NCBI RefSeq assembly: GCF_024679245.1
Contig: NC_090184.1
Span: 3,798,047 to 3,862,046, forward strand
DNA: 64,000 nucleotides
Direction: 5' to 3'
Origin: Pseudorasbora parva
Taxonomy: Eukaryota > Chordata > Actinopteri > Cypriniformes > Gobionidae
Shown here: positions 31,441-44,217 of the stretch, piece by piece
Layout: each line of letters opens with the position of its first letter
Position numbering within the stretch: position 1 is the stretch's first letter
Notes under the pieces: model-generated
The model's database searches: none
What the model saw: only the letters and a program-made list of their open reading frames with translations
What the model was told of the DNA's origin: nothing
Position numbers and translations under genes: made by a program

Positions 31441-31729
31441 CTGCGTTGTGCAATGTAAACAATATAATGGTTAAACAAAGCCTTTATTTCTGGAACGCAG
31501 TGGCCAACAGATGCATTTAAGAGAAAATCCACTCACCGCTCAAAAGAGTTTTTGCGCAGTGCTAATTTTCTGTATGCTGACATATCCTCTGATTATAACA
31601 AAGAAAGTTTAGACATTATGAAAGACTCATTGTGCAGTCATTTTTATTGATAACAGAGCTTTGTGAGGTCGCGTTGAACTGAGATGATAGCTTTTTTGGA
31701 ATTATGACTACTATTTCAGTAGTCATGTC

Positions 31730-32909
31730 AAAGCAATAACTAAATCAGCATACTATCATCTGAAAAATATTGCAAGAATTAGATGTTTTGTCTCCAGGCA
31801 AGACTTAGAGAAACTGGTTCATGCTTTCATCACCAGTAGGGTGGACTATTGTAACGGCCTTCTCACTGGCCTTCCTAAAAAGACCATTAGACAGCTGCAG
31901 CTCATACAGAACGCTGCTGCCAGGATTGTGAGCAGAAGCAGAAAATATGACCATATCACACCAGTCCTCAGGTCTTTACACTGGCTTCCAGTTACATTTA
32001 GGATCGATTTTAAAGTACTATTACTTGTTTATAAATCACTCAATGAGCTAGGACCTCAATACATCGCAGATATGCTGATTAAATACAAACCCAACAGATC
32101 ACTCAGATCAGCAGGATCAAGTCAGTTAGAAATACCAAGAGTTCACTCAAAGCAAGGAGAGTCTGCCTTTAGCTATTATGCCAGCCGTAGTTGGAACCAG
32201 CTTCCTGAACAGATCAGATGTGCTCCAACAGTAGCCACATTCAAATCCAGACTCAAAACACATCTGTTCAGCTGCGCATTTACTGAATGAGCTCTGAGCA
32301 CTGTATGTCCGACTGATTGCACCCTATCTTATCTCTTTATTCTTTTTATAATTGTTTTAGTTTACCTTTGTTCTTATCTTTGGTTATTGTTATTTTATAT
32401 GTTCTTTTGAGTTAAATATTAAACTGGGTTTGATGGAAATAGTAAGTTTGACAATAAGGTTTGAGTATGTGTAAATCTGTGGAGGGTATGATGAGTGAGA
32501 ATGGGTTTAACAAGAAGGTTCCTGAGTAAAAATCAGGGAAGAGTGATTAAAATGGATGTTATGAACGTGTTTGAGAAAGAAATGAATGAGAGGTGTTCTA
32601 ATTAAGATGGTACATGTATGTAGGCTGTAAACTGAAGAATGTTTATTTTTATATCAAACCATTATTGTGGATCTGACCATTTTATTTTATTTTATCTTTT
32701 TTTTTTATTATTATTATTTTATTATTATTATTATCTTTACAACTGTTTTAACTATGCTTGTTTTAAATTTTCTATTCGTCCATATGGTATTCTTTTTTCT
32801 CATGCATTTGTTACCACTGTTTTCATTCATTTCTATGTAAAGCACTTTGAATTGCCATTGGGTATGAAATGTGCTATACAAATAAACTTGCCTTGCCTTG
32901 CCTTGCCTA
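31730..32909 (+). mobile_element. L2-type LINE, 5'-truncated 3' end
   Basis: Contains the C-terminus of the LINE polyprotein, then a 3' UTR ending AAGCACTTTGAATTGCC ... ATACAAATAAACTTGCC and a (TTGCC)n tail, characteristic of fish L2 elements. Only the last 1.2 kb is present, as after incomplete reverse transcription. Confidence 0.8.
31841..32290 (+). pseudogene. C-terminal domain of an L2-type reverse transcriptase
   Basis: 149 codons open from an internal methionine: MDYCNGLLTGLPKKTIRQLQ, IQNAAARIV, HWLPVTFRIDFKVLLLVYK and ESAFSYYASRSWNQLP, the conserved tail after the polymerase domain in fish L2-like elements. Similar coding continues upstream to about 31730 with stops. It cannot make a working enzyme. 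Confidence 0.82.
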
Positions 32910-34046
32910 TGAAGGGAGCGCGCACTTTGCGCGTATTCTGCCACGCCAAACCATGCACACACTTGCTTTTACGTTAAAAAAATTATGAAATATTGAAATA
33001 GCGTCATGGACGTACAGAAGAAGAAAAAGAACTATGTATGTAGAACTTGTATGCGTATACACAAATGACTTTGTGTTATGGTAAAATCTATTACATTAAT
33101 TCAAGTAATTATTACATTGTAAAATCAAGATTAAGTTGGAACTATACATCTTAAGTATAATTTACACAGTCTATTCATGTAATAACTTAACTGAGATTAA
33201 AGAGTACATTTTATCATATATTTAAAAATAATATTTAATGTTTTATAGTCACAGCACATTCACCTAAAAATATTAAGTAAATTTTAATCTGAAAAGTAAA
33301 GTGCATTTGAAAATGCGCACAGGTTTTTTGTTGTTGTTGTTTTTACAAAAAGATCCCACTTGTTCATTGGTGGCAGAGACGGTCATTTTGGGATGTTGCT
33401 TTTTCTGTGGCTGACTTATTCTCAATAAGTTTTGACTTTTAACTGAACGTGAGTTATCATCACAATAACGGTAGCTAACGCTACATAAACTCTTATTGAG
33501 AATTAATAGAGTATTTTTATGTCACCATTATGGTGATTAGTGTTTTCTTTAGTTGGGCAGTTTGGCGACTTTTTAATGTTAGTGTTTCTCTCACTGCTGT
33601 ATCTGGGTTTGCTATGGCAAGAAAAGCAGAGAAAACACGATCAGATGCCTTTGGCTGCTTGATGATCAGAATATGATCATTGTGTAGTGGCTTAATTCAC
33701 CGATCTTATGACTGAGTATGAGCAATTTACCATTAACCTTGTTTTATTCTAGAAAAGATCCCGCACAGTTATAACCGGAAAAGTTGAATACGTTTTATAA
33801 CAGACTGTACACTAAGCTTTTCTCACACACAGAGAACAAGATTCAGCCTATGAATCTCACCAATGGTGACACAATTGGATGCAGTGGTAATCTGAGTCAG
33901 TTACTATCTATAGATTAGTTTTTCCAGTGCAATTTACTTGTGTATCTTACATAAAAATAAGTGGTTCTAGTAAGTTAATATTACTTAGAAATAGCCGAGT
34001 AAAAATTACAAGCACTTTCTTTGTGGAAAAAGTTGCCTAGCTTTTA
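32910..34046. other. Sequence without recognised gene
   Basis: AT-rich, no long frame or clear terminal repeats. Confidence 0.4.
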
Positions 34047-34050
34047 TTAA

Positions 34051-35266
34051 AGGGCGGGTGAAATGCTGTTTCATGCATACTGAGCTTTTTACACTGTTAA
34101 AGACTTGGATTCCCATCCTAAACATAGACAAAGTTTCAAAAACTAATGTTGGACGTTTGATGGAGTATTTCTGTGTCAAAAATACTCCTTCCGGTTTCTC
34201 ACAAGTTTCGGAGAGTTTTTTTCGAGTATGGGTCCGCTTGACGTTAATAGATCGGAAGGTCCTTGTATGGGCCGTACGGGCTCTTCTCCCGGTAGGGTGC
34301 GCGCGCGTGACTAGAGCGAGAGAGAGGAAATGCACGCCCATAAACACTCAGCTGCAGAACCACTTGTCCGTGAACACTTCTGTCGTTATAGTCCGCGCCG
34401 CGCTCCACTATATTCCTGTGGGTGACGTCGAGCGACTTCAACGCTTCAGCACAGCATTCTGGGAAGGCAGCGCTGCATTTGAACCGATTTGAACGCAGAA
34501 ATGACGGGAAGCTTCACAACATCGCTTCCGTTCGCGTCGCAAAAGCTGATCTCCACGGTCACTGCTGTCAGGACTTCACCAAATCATACCAAAGAAGTGT
34601 GTTTTTGACGGAGCGGTCCCAGCGATAAAGGTTCGGTCGTGCTTTGGAAGCAGCCGTTGAGTAAAACTGCTTCAAATGTCTGTGCTGTTGGCTATCGTCG
34701 AGTGAGTAAACATCAGTAAACGACACGATCGCGTGCTTCGTCATTCAAATGCGCTAACGGACTTCATTGTTGTTCTCTGTATAACGTTACACTAGTCTGA
34801 CGTGCAAAACCGTTTTGCTTGCTACTGCTAAGGTTTAGTTGCATACAATAGTCCATAAACCGAATCATGTCCTCATAAACTGCGAGTAAACACACACAAA
34901 TGTTGACAGGCCACTAAATACAGTCCATACCACAGAGACGGACGTCCTGCTGTTGCTGTTTCTCCTGTTCAATTTATTTCAGCCTCCGAATGATTCTGGA
35001 TCATATCTATTAGCTGAGATCGATAGCCATGGGTTTGTCCACGCTTGAGGACGTCACCGCTTTGTGCGCTCGTCATTCTTTAGCTCCGCCCACACGATAC
35101 GCCTCCAGCCGCTCGTTTTTTTCCGGAAAGACTCGGTACAGCCTATATTTCTTTTATAAATATAATAAAACTAAAGACTTTTCGGAGATATGAAGGATGC
35201 AATACTACTCTATAGGTATTCAAGATTGACATGAGATTGACTGAAACTGAGTGTTTCACCCCCCCT
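34051..35266 (+). mobile_element. TTAA-target element, copy 1, 1216 bp
   Basis: TTAA at 34047-34050 and 35267-35270. Ends AGGGCGGGTGAAAT and, inverted, AGGGGGGGTGAAACACTC. A second copy lies inverted at 37430-38605. Short open frames in it (34058-34492) are shared by both copies but match no transposase I recognise. Confidence 0.85.
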
Positions 35267-35875
35267 TTAAAGTAAATGTCACTACAATTTTTTTTCAGTG
35301 CAGGAGCGGGACAAAACATGAATGTTGCGAGCGGGTGTCTACTTGGAAACACCTCAGTGGAGCAGTGCTCACACTGAATGGCAAGAATTGTTGGCTACTA
35401 CTGACTATTTAAACTGAGCTGTGTAACTTTTATATATTAGGTTGGCTATTTTATTTTGATAATGAACTGGCTGCGGTGTCAAGTTTGCAATGACATCGCA
35501 GTTCGTATGTTGTGTGCGCGTGAGGCGTCCGTACGAAAGAGCAGAGGAAACAAATTAAATCTGTAATGGTCATACAGATAATAAGAGAAGGACATTGTTC
35601 ACAATTGCAAAAGTGTTTACTTACATTGTGCTATTGTAAAATAGCCTAAAGAAAACAAGATTTGCTTTCTGTCATCCAGGTTTCCATTCCGTGAACTTGT
35701 TTGGAGGAGCGTTTGTGTGAACCTCAATGAACCAAAGTCAGCAGCAACTGTTGCACATTTCTTTTCCTTTTTTTTTTTTTTTGTTAATCTGTTAATTATT
35801 TAAGTCAAATATATTTCATGTATTTATTCCTTTTATATAGGCCTATAGACTGATTTTATGCAAATTACTCAATCT

Positions 35876-35954
35876 TTTTTAATTGTCCTGGCGACCCATT
35901 TTTTAAGTCTCACGGCCCACCCGAGGGTCGCTACCCAGGGTTTGAAAACCACTG
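35876..35954. mobile_element. hAT terminal fragment
   Basis: Ends GGGTTTGAAAACCACTG, preceded by CACGGCCCACCCGAGGGTCG, a typical hAT terminus. The other end is not found. It abuts the Tc1 remnant. Confidence 0.5.
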
Positions 35955-37304
35955 CTCTAAACGAGCTATTAACCTAATCATCTGAATCAACTAATTAACT
36001 CTAAACACCTGCAAAAGATTCCTGAGGCTTTTAAAAACTCCCAGCCTGGTTCATTACTCAAAACCGCAATCATGGGTAAGACTGCCGACCTGACTGCTGT
36101 CCAGAAGGCCATCATTGGCACCCTCAAGCGAGAGGGTAAGACACAGAAAGACATTTCTGAACGAATAGGCTGTTCCCAGAGTGCTGTATCAAGGCACCTC
36201 AGTGGGAAGTCTGTGGGGAGGAAAAAGTGTGGCAAAAAACGCTGCCCAACGAGAAGAGGTGAGCGGACCCTGAGGAAGATTGTGGAGAAGGACCGATTCC
36301 AGACCTTGGGGGACCTGCGGAAGCAGTGGACTGAGTCTGGAGTAGAAACATCCAGAGCCACCGTGCACAGGCGTGAGCAGGAAATGGGCTACAGGTGCCG
36401 CATTCCCCAGGTCAAGACACTTTTGGGCTACAGAGAAGCAGCACTGGACTGTTGCTCAGTGGTCCAAAGTACTTTTTTCGGATGAAAGCAAATTTTGCAT
36501 GTCATTCGGAAATCAAGGTGCCAGAGTCTGGAGGAAGACTGGGGAGAAGGAAATGCCAAAATGCCTGAAGTCCGGTGTCAAGTCCCCACAGTCAGTGATG
36601 GTCTGGGGTGCCATGTCAGCTGCTGGTGTTGGTCCACTGTGTTTTATCAAGGGCAGGGTCAATGCAGCTCGCTATCAGGAGATTTTGGAGCACTTCATGC
36701 TTCCATCTGCTGAAAAGCTTTATGGAGATGAAGATTTGGTTCTTCAGCACGACCTGGCACCTGCTCACAGTGCCCAAACCACTGGTAAATGGTTTACTGA
36801 CCATGGTATTACTGTGCTCAATTGGCCTGCCAACTCTCCTGACCTGAACCCCATAGAGAATCTGTGGGATATTGTGAAGAGAAAGAGACGCAAGACCCAA
36901 CACTCTGGATGAGCTTACGGCCGCTATCGAAGCATCCTGGGCCTCCAGAACACCTCAGCAGTGCCACAGGCTGATCGCCTCCATGCCACGCCGCACTGAA
37001 GCAGTCATTTCTGCTAAAGGATTCCCGACCATGTATTGAGTGCATAACTGAACATAATTATTTGAAGGTTGACTTTTTTAGTATTAAAAACATTTTTCTT
37101 TTATTGGTCAGATGAAATATGCTAATTCTTTTAGATGGGTTTTCATGAGCTGTGTGCCAAAATCATAAGTATTAAAACAATAAAAGACCTGAAATATTTC
37201 AGTTGGTGTGCAATGAATCTAAAATATATGAAAGTTTTATTTTTATCATTACATTATGGAAAATAATGAACTTTTATCACACATGCAAATTTTTTGAGGA
37301 CCTG
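35955..37304 (+). mobile_element. Tc1-like transposon, left inverted repeat missing
   Basis: The right end TTTTTGAGGACCTGTA (TA at 37305-37306) and the 3' region match a common cyprinid Tc1 family. The left part begins inside the element next to a hAT end. It lies between the two inverted TTAA elements. Confidence 0.75.
36072..37040 (+). pseudogene. Tc1 transposase with at least two frameshifts
   Basis: MGKTADLTAVQKAIIGTLKR starts the HTH pair (KTQKDISERIGCSQSAVSRH). After about residue 120 the sequence continues in another frame: WSKVLFSDESKF with the first aspartate, SVMVWGAMS, LQHDLAPAHSA with the second aspartate (QQDNAP in active relatives, so N to L) and SPDLNPIENLWD with the glutamate. 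The last segment (RRTEAVISAKG region, to about 37040) is in a further frame. The catalytic triad is present but the reading frame is broken. Confidence 0.88.
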
Positions 37305-37429
37305 TAAACATGGATTTGTAAGCTCACCTTTGCATATATCCTGTGACAACTATAATTCACAATTTAATGCACAGCCATTCGCAATTTGTTCTCTGCATCG
37401 AAAATATATATGAATAAGCAGTTCCTTAA

Positions 37430-38605
37430 AGGGGGGGTGAAACACTCAGTTTCAGTCAATCTCATGTCAATCTTGAGTACCTATAGAGTAGTATTGCATC
37501 CTTCATATCTCCGAAAAGTCTTTAGTTTTATTATATTTATAAAAGAAATATAGGCTGTACCGAGTCTTTCCGGAAAAAACCGAGCGCCTGGAGGCGTATC
37601 GTGTGGGCGGAGCTAAAGAATGACAAGCGCGCAAAGCGGTGACGTCCTCAAGCGTGGAGAAACCCATCTATCTCAGCTAATACAGATAATGATCCAGAAT
37701 CAAATCTGAGGGAGAAATAAATTGAACAGGAGAAACGGCAACAGCAGGACGTCCGTCTCTGTGGTATGTAAGTTACTGTATTTAATGGCCTCTCCACATT
37801 TCTGTGTCTTTACTCGCAGTGTATGAGGACATGATTCGGTTTATGGACTATTGTATGCGACTAGACCTTAGAAGTAGCAAGCAGAACGGTTTTGCACGTC
37901 AGAATACTGTAACGTTATACAGAGAACAACAATGGAGTAACCGTTAGCGCATTTGAATGACGAAGCACGCGATTGTGTCGTTTACTGATGTTTACTCATG
38001 CGACGGTAGCCAATAGCAGAGACATTTGAAGCAGTTTAAGTTAACTCACCGTCGAAGCTTTATCGCTGGGACCGCTCCGTCAGAAACACACTTCTTTGGT
38101 ATGATTTGGTAAAGTCCTGTGACAGCAGTGGCGTGTAAATCCATTTTGAGACGCAACTGAAACGATGTTGTCAAGCTTCCCATCATTTCTGCGTTCAAAT
38201 CGGTTCAAATTCAGCGCTGCCTTCCCGGAATGCTGTGCTGAGGCGTTGAAGTCGCTCGACGTCACCCATAGGAATAAAGTGGAGCGCGGCGCCGTTCACG
38301 GACGACTGGATCTGCAGCTGAGAGACTGTTTACAGCGTGCTCTAGTCACGCGCGCGCACCCTACCGGGAGAAGAGCCCGTACGGCCCATACAAGGACCTT
38401 CCGCTCTATTAACGTCAAATAGACCCATACTCGAAAAAAACTCGCCGAAACTTGTGAGAAACCGGAAGGAGTATTTTTGACACAGAAATACTCCATCAAA
38501 CGTCCAACATTAGTTTTTGAAACTTTGTCTATGTTTAGGATGGGAATCCAAGTCTTTAACAGTGTAAAAAGCTCAGTATGCATGAAACAGCATTTCACCC
38601 CCCCT
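37430..38605 (-). mobile_element. TTAA-target element, copy 2 (inverted), 1176 bp
   Basis: TTAA at 37426-37429 and 38606-38609. It is the reverse complement of 34051-35266 over nearly its whole length, a few percent diverged. The two would pair as 1.2 kb arms around 2.2 kb. Confidence 0.85.
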
Positions 38606-38609
38606 TTAA

Positions 38610-39147
38610 CTTTGATAACTTTTGAGGCTTATTTTGTGGAGTTTTATGTGGCGTTTGGACGTTTAAATGGCAGTAAAAAGCGATTACACTCACAGTGTGG
38701 ATGAATCGTGTTTGTGTGAAGACTCGAGATCTATTGAAGAGAACGTAGGCAACGCAGACACTCATATAAATTGGAAAAAACCACTTGTTTTTTGATCCAT
38801 TAATGCATCTCTCACTTACTGTATGCGATCGCACTGTAAAGCGCCAGTCAGAAGAAAATGCAATAATTAAGAGACTCTGATGAGTCATCGCCGTACTATA
38901 GTACAAGAAAACATCACAGCCTATGACATTGACATGAAGATGAATTTAAAGCAGGAAATTGAAACTAGAGCAAAAAGGTTAAAAAATTTACTAGTTTTCT
39001 CCCATATTCAAAACTAACAGATGGTAACAGTCTTCCATGATGTTCAACACACATACTTCTGTTCAAATCTCAGAACATTTCATTTCGTTTCATGACCCTT
39101 TAAAACAGAGCAGAGAGCGCTTGAGCGGCGTTCAGAGGTCGTCGTCT
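38610..39147. other. Sequence without recognised gene
   Basis: No conserved exon or transposon end recognised. Confidence 0.4.
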
Positions 39148-40440
39148 TAAGCCGGGTAGACACTTTACGATTTTAGCCATGATTTGGCCGTCTGAGACAA
39201 ATTTTGCAAATCCTAAAAGACTCCTCTAGCCTGACGTGGTCATACTCAATTCTAGTCAGAATATGAGTCTGAAACTGCTCCATTGGGCTGTGATTATGAG
39301 GCGTGTTTCAACCAAACTAGGAAAGACATCAATTGGACAGACCTACAACCAATCAGAGCAACAAAGGGACGCATAACGTTACTTGTCAAATGTCAACAGA
39401 GCTCAACTGCACTGTGATGCCAAGTCCGCGTTTTTTCCGCGGGTTCTTTTCTATGTCTGCGGGTTGAAGCGACTATTATGTGATAAATAGACCCTGGAGT
39501 GCGAATTTTAGCAGCAACCTTGCCAAAATAACACACATTTTACCCCCCAAACGCCATTTTTTCACCGGAGAACCCCCCTAGTAGTTGCCGCGTTTTGTTG
39601 TAAAAACTTGGCAACCCTGTCCGCACGTGCGCTGAAATCAGGCTGGAATACACGATCTTTTTAATGATACACAGAGTACTTACCCAACATAATCATCATT
39701 TCTAAGAGAAATAGTGAAGGTGAATGCAGATACAAACAAGCTCTCCTTTAGGATTCAAACAAATATAACCCAAGCCCCTTTGATGACGTGCATGATTACG
39801 TTACTGTTTATCATCTGTCCGTCATCGTCTAAAGCCCGCCCTGATGATTTCATTGGTCCGAACAGTTTCTGTTCGGGGATAATTACTCCTCTCTGGAGCA
39901 ATGCCAGACCGAATTGCCCGACCAAAAATGTTTGTGGGCGGGGCTAAGTTCGGCTGGCATCCAGGCTAAGATTCCTCTGATCCTTGGCTAAAATCTGACG
40001 TCTTTGGTCGTTAGTTTGACATGTTCATCGGCAGCCGATTAATGAGCGCTGTGATCAAATTTTACCTCAGACGAAATTCTGGCAGTGTCAGAAGATTTGC
40101 CGCACAATCCTGCAGTGTGACTTCTCCTACGACGACAGTCAAATATCTCCGTTTTTCCAAGACAAACTATGACCAAAACGAGAGCTAGAGATTTCTTTGT
40201 AGCCTCCATTTCAGTCCGGCATGTAATGCAGCTCACCATCACCGAACGCGTCATTCATTGATGATATAAAACTCCAGACGAGTTTTCTTGTGCGCGTCCG
40301 TCTTTAGCACGCCTTGACTATCGTACGGTCTGACATTAATGACAACTGAGATCTTACAGTGTGACTTACATCGGGGATCAGTTCGTACAGTCTGACAACT
40401 AACATTCGCAAAGGATTCTGAAAAACTGCACAGTGTGCAG
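39148..40440. mobile_element. DNA element (CCGGGTAGACACTTTACGATT end) hosting a hAT
   Basis: The left end resembles a cyprinid repeat terminus; the right end, inverted, is CCTGCACACTGTGCAGTTTTTC. A hAT element at 39226-39968 interrupts it. It ends about 10 bp from the donor of the STAMBP-like exon. Confidence 0.5.
39226..39968 (-). mobile_element. hAT non-autonomous element, inverted relative of 24571-25329
   Basis: Ends CTAGCCTGACGTGG and, inverted, TAGCCTGGATGCCAGCCG. Target duplications AGACTCCT (39218-39225) and AGATTCCT (39969-39976). Confidence 0.82.
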
Positions 40441-40450
40441 GACACATTAC

Positions 40451-40656
40451 GTGATGTATTTGTTGTAGAGGACATAGGCGTGCTCTGTGTTGCCCTCCTC
40501 TCCGTACACATGGGCCATGCGGATCATCTCCATGCCCGAGCGGAAGTATCTGCGGACGGGCACTGCTTCATTCATGTCCACCGTGCTGCCCTTCTTGGTC
40601 AAGGCCCGCACCCGCTCCTCTGGGGTCAAACTCACATCGGCATGGTCCAACATCAT
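40451..40656 (-). CDS. stambp: STAMBP/AMSH-like first coding exon (isolated)
   Basis: ATG at 40656 opens [20 protein letters not shown] and runs through [14 protein letters not shown] to YVLYNKYIT, the N-terminal USP8-dimerisation/MIT-like region of STAM-binding protein, a JAMM-family K63 deubiquitinase on endosomes. It ends in phase 2 at a GTAATG donor (40450-40449). Acceptors CTTAG or CACAAG upstream (exon from 40674 or 40680) give a short 5' UTR. No later exon (coiled coil, STAM-binding motif, JAMM domain) is seen between here and the TGOLN2-like exon 1 at 29601 on the same strand, so this is probably a truncated duplicate. STAMBPL1 is the alternative paralogue. Confidence 0.78.
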
Positions 40657-40809
40657 GTGGACGACGGCCCCAATCTAAGCCTTGTGAGGAAACAATAATA
40701 ATCATCCATTTTATACTCTTGTGAAATCGACGCACTATCATAAATAAACCTGTCTCTTGCGTGATACCAAGACATTTTGAATATTTTCCGATCTAATATG
40801 ATTTCTGAC

Positions 40810-41235
40810 CTGTAAGGTTGCCAGAATTATAATCATACATTGTATGTTAATAGGCCAGAGGAGAACTGAGTTTGGATTCTCCCAAGGTTTATTTTTCTCC
40901 ATCACGCCCTGATGGAGTTTCGGTTCTTTTGGTCGCCTTTGGCTTGGCTTGCTCAGTTGGGGACACTTAAATTATGATCCAAGTTATTCAACTAAATATA
41001 CAAATAAAATAATTAATTAGGTCTTATTAATTCTATAAACTATAATACTGATCTGCCAACATTGTCGCTATATGATCAATTAAAATAAGCTGATAACATC
41101 ACTGTTTACTCCAGAACGACTGTACAGCCAAATCTAATTCTGTTGCAATATTGTCCTGTTTGACACTGTGAAGCTGCTTTGAAACAATCGTCACTGTAAA
41201 AGTGTGATATAAATAAAGTTGGTTGATTGATTGAT
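40810..41235 (+). mobile_element. LINE/SINE 3' end fragment with (TTGA)n tail
   Basis: GTCGCCTTTGGCTTGGCTTG and GTGAAGCTGCTTTGAAACAA ... AATAAAGTTGGTTGATTGATTGA is a common cyprinid retroposon tail. 5'-truncated, no coding part. Confidence 0.6.
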
Positions 41236-41640
41236 TTATAACGCACTATTCATTCCACAGAATATCAAAGTGCAACAATGGAAAAGAGAAAAATAACAAA
41301 AATGAATAAAAAGTTGTTGTATTTAAAATAGATTAATACAACCAATAAAACATACAAAAGCTTTTCTTCATATTTCTTTAAAGATCATAGACAAAACACC
41401 AGTCCTGAATGAAAGAGGATAATACCTCAGCCATATTAACACCTCAGCAACTTAATGGGGCAGTGTGTAATATTTATGAGGATCTATTGACAGAAATGTA
41501 ATATTATACATAACTATGTTTTCAGTGGAGTATAGAGGCCTTACATAATGAACCGTTATGTTTTTATTACCGTAGAATGAGGCATTTCTATCTACACACA
41601 CCGCAGGTCTCCTTACAGTGAAGTCGCCGCCATGTTTCTC

Positions 41641-42902
41641 CAGTCCCTGACAAAAGTCTTGTCGCTTGTGTACAAATTGACCTAAAGTGCCGCTGAAATA
41701 TATTTCTAATCAAGATTTTTTTTACAATAAATTGCTCATTTTAATCCCACCAGCTTTTGTGATAATGTTTCAGTGAAAAACTAAACTTTCAAAAAGTATT
41801 CTAATATTCACAGCTTGGTAAAGCCCATTGAGTCACCTTGTCATATGAGCTTCACCTGTGACTAATAATGGATCAATTAGGTCTCAAGTGTGTATAAAAA
41901 GAACCCCAGTACACTAGACCTTCACATCAACTGCAACTAGACCTCTGCAAACATGCCTAAGATTCACCCTGAGACTAAAGTTTTGATTATCAAGAGGCTG
42001 AAGACCAGATCCACTGCTGATGTGGCAGATACCTTCAATGTGTCTCAACGTCAAGTACAGAGGATAAAAAAAAGATTTGAAGGGACTGGAGACGTTTTTG
42101 ACAAGCCCAGGTCAGGCAGACCCCGCAAGACAACTGCTCAAGAGGACCGTTTGTTGGCTTGAAAATCCAAGGCCAGCCCATTTTCCACTGCAGCAGAGCT
42201 CCACGAGACCTGGTCACCTGAAGTCCCTGTGTCAACCAGAACAGTTTGTCGGATTCTGTCTCGAAATGGCCTCCATGGTCGAATCAGTGCCCGGAAGCCA
42301 GCACTAAACAAAAGACAATTGAAAAACCGTGTGGCATTTGCCAAGGCCCACAGCCTGCTAAAAGGATGGACGCTGGAAAAGTGGCAGAAGGTGGATTTTT
42401 CAGATGAATCTTCTGTTGAATTACACCACAGTCGCCACAAATATTGCAGGAGACCTACTGGAGAATATTGATGAACTCTGGGAGGCATGCAAGACTGCTT
42501 TCTTAGCTATTCCTGATGACTTCATCAATAAATTGTATGAATCCTTGCCAAACCGCATGGATGCAGTCCTTCAAGCTCATGGAAGTCATACAAGATATTA
42601 AATTTGGATCTCACAGCACCACAACTTAATTTGCTGACATATTTTTGTATTTGCAGTAAATTTGTTCAATTTCTGTATAGGCGACAAAACTTTTGTCTTG
42701 CCAAAATTTGACCTTTCTGTCTTGATTAAATGATAAATATTTTTTCTGTGAAAATTATTTATTTCAGTGCATTAAACATCATTTGGGAGGGTTTTAGCTT
42801 TTCATATGAGCTATTTCTACCACCAATGAATTAATTAAAAGTCAGGTTAATATCAGGTATTTCTAGAAAATAGATAAGCGACAAGACTTTTGTCAGGGAC
42901 TG
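41641..42902 (+). mobile_element. Tc1-like transposon, internally deleted
   Basis: Terminal repeats CAGTCCCTGACAAAAGTCTT and its inverse, with TA after the right end. The left TA is mutated to TC. An inner copy of the GACAAAACTTTTGTC motif is at about 42683-42700. Confidence 0.85.
41953..42600 (+). pseudogene. Tc1 transposase, broken and internally deleted
   Basis: MPKIHPETKVLIIKRLKTRS and an HTH (STADVADTFNVSQRQVQRIK) are followed by a stop after DRLLA. The next segment (MSTRTVCRILSRNGLHG ... WQKVDFSDES) has the first aspartate. Then sequence jumps to the C-terminal DELWEACKTAFLAIPDDFIN. The region with the second aspartate and glutamate is deleted. Confidence 0.85.
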
Positions 42903-43109
42903 TATAGTAGCCCTAAAGGGACAAACTGCTCTACAGAGCGCTAGCTACTCTCTGATGTCTCAGAAAGACCACATAATTGTCCTGTGTCAGCCACCGTAGC
43001 TTCTCTATGTGCTTCGAAAGGGAGGGGTGAGCGGTGTGTGATAGCAATTCACAATCTCACGACTAGATGCCGCTAAAATTCACACACTGCACCTTTAAAG
43101 GGACAGTAG

Positions 43110-43933
43110 CAACTCATAATGTATAATTGTGCATAATGTAATAATTACATTATTATAGGTTCATCATGTAATAATTGTCTCAAGATTTAATAAAATCTTA
43201 AGTTCATAATGTAATAATTTTTACATTATGATAAAATTATTACATTATAAACTCACCAAAAACATGTAATTTCTATTACTGTAATAGCTTTTGAAACATG
43301 AAAAATTAAAAAATATTGTAACTTGAAAATAAAAATATTATTAGTATTCCCTTACAATACATTTTTAAAAACCTAGTTAGTCTTAAACTACTTGCGAAAT
43401 GCCACATTTAAATATTCATGCATGTATTATTATTATTATTATTATTATTAGTTTATTAAACATAAACCATTAGTATTCCTTTACAGTACATTTAAAAAAA
43501 ATCGAAATCCAGATAAATAAACAAAATCAGAACGTGTCCACCTTTAAACTACTTCTAGTAGCAGTATCATTAATCTGGTGGATTTTGTAAGCAGGTAAAG
43601 ACTGTATTTACATTTTTTAAATGTACTGTAAAGGGATACCAATGCTTTTATTATTATTAATAATAATAATAAAAATTGAAGATGAAACAAAAAAATTCCC
43701 GCTTACAATTTTTTCGTCTTGACCCAAGGATTTCAGGGATATAAAGCATTTGAGTCTACGTTCATTGGTTCATGAGAAAAGCTCACAAATGTCAATTTTT
43801 TTGTTTTTTGCGCTATAGCGCCACCTATTGGCCTTTTGGGCTCATATTTTGATAACCTCCTCGATTTTTGGACTACCTTCGGCTAAAGTTTCAAGTCTCT
43901 AGGACTAACGGTTTGGTCTGCACGATGTATTTT
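43110..43933. other. AT-rich repeat-derived sequence
   Basis: Repeated and inverted CATAATGTAATAATT motifs at 43112-43250, with relatives at 44340-44400, suggest the two ends of one eroded MITE. No gene. Confidence 0.45.

Positions 43934-44217
<284 letters not shown>

Larger units (their letters stand above)
41456..43094. mobile_element. TTAA-type element (GGGGCAGTGTGTAATATTT end), interrupted
   Basis: TTAA at 41452-41455 and 43095-43098; the inverted right end AGGTGCAGTGTGTGAATTTT matches. A Tc1 remnant (41641-42902) lies inside. Confidence 0.65.

Noticed and set aside
34058..34492. 144-codon frame repeated inverted at 38296-38598
   Set aside because: It lies in two copies of a TTAA element; similarity between them reflects the repeat, not a conserved gene.
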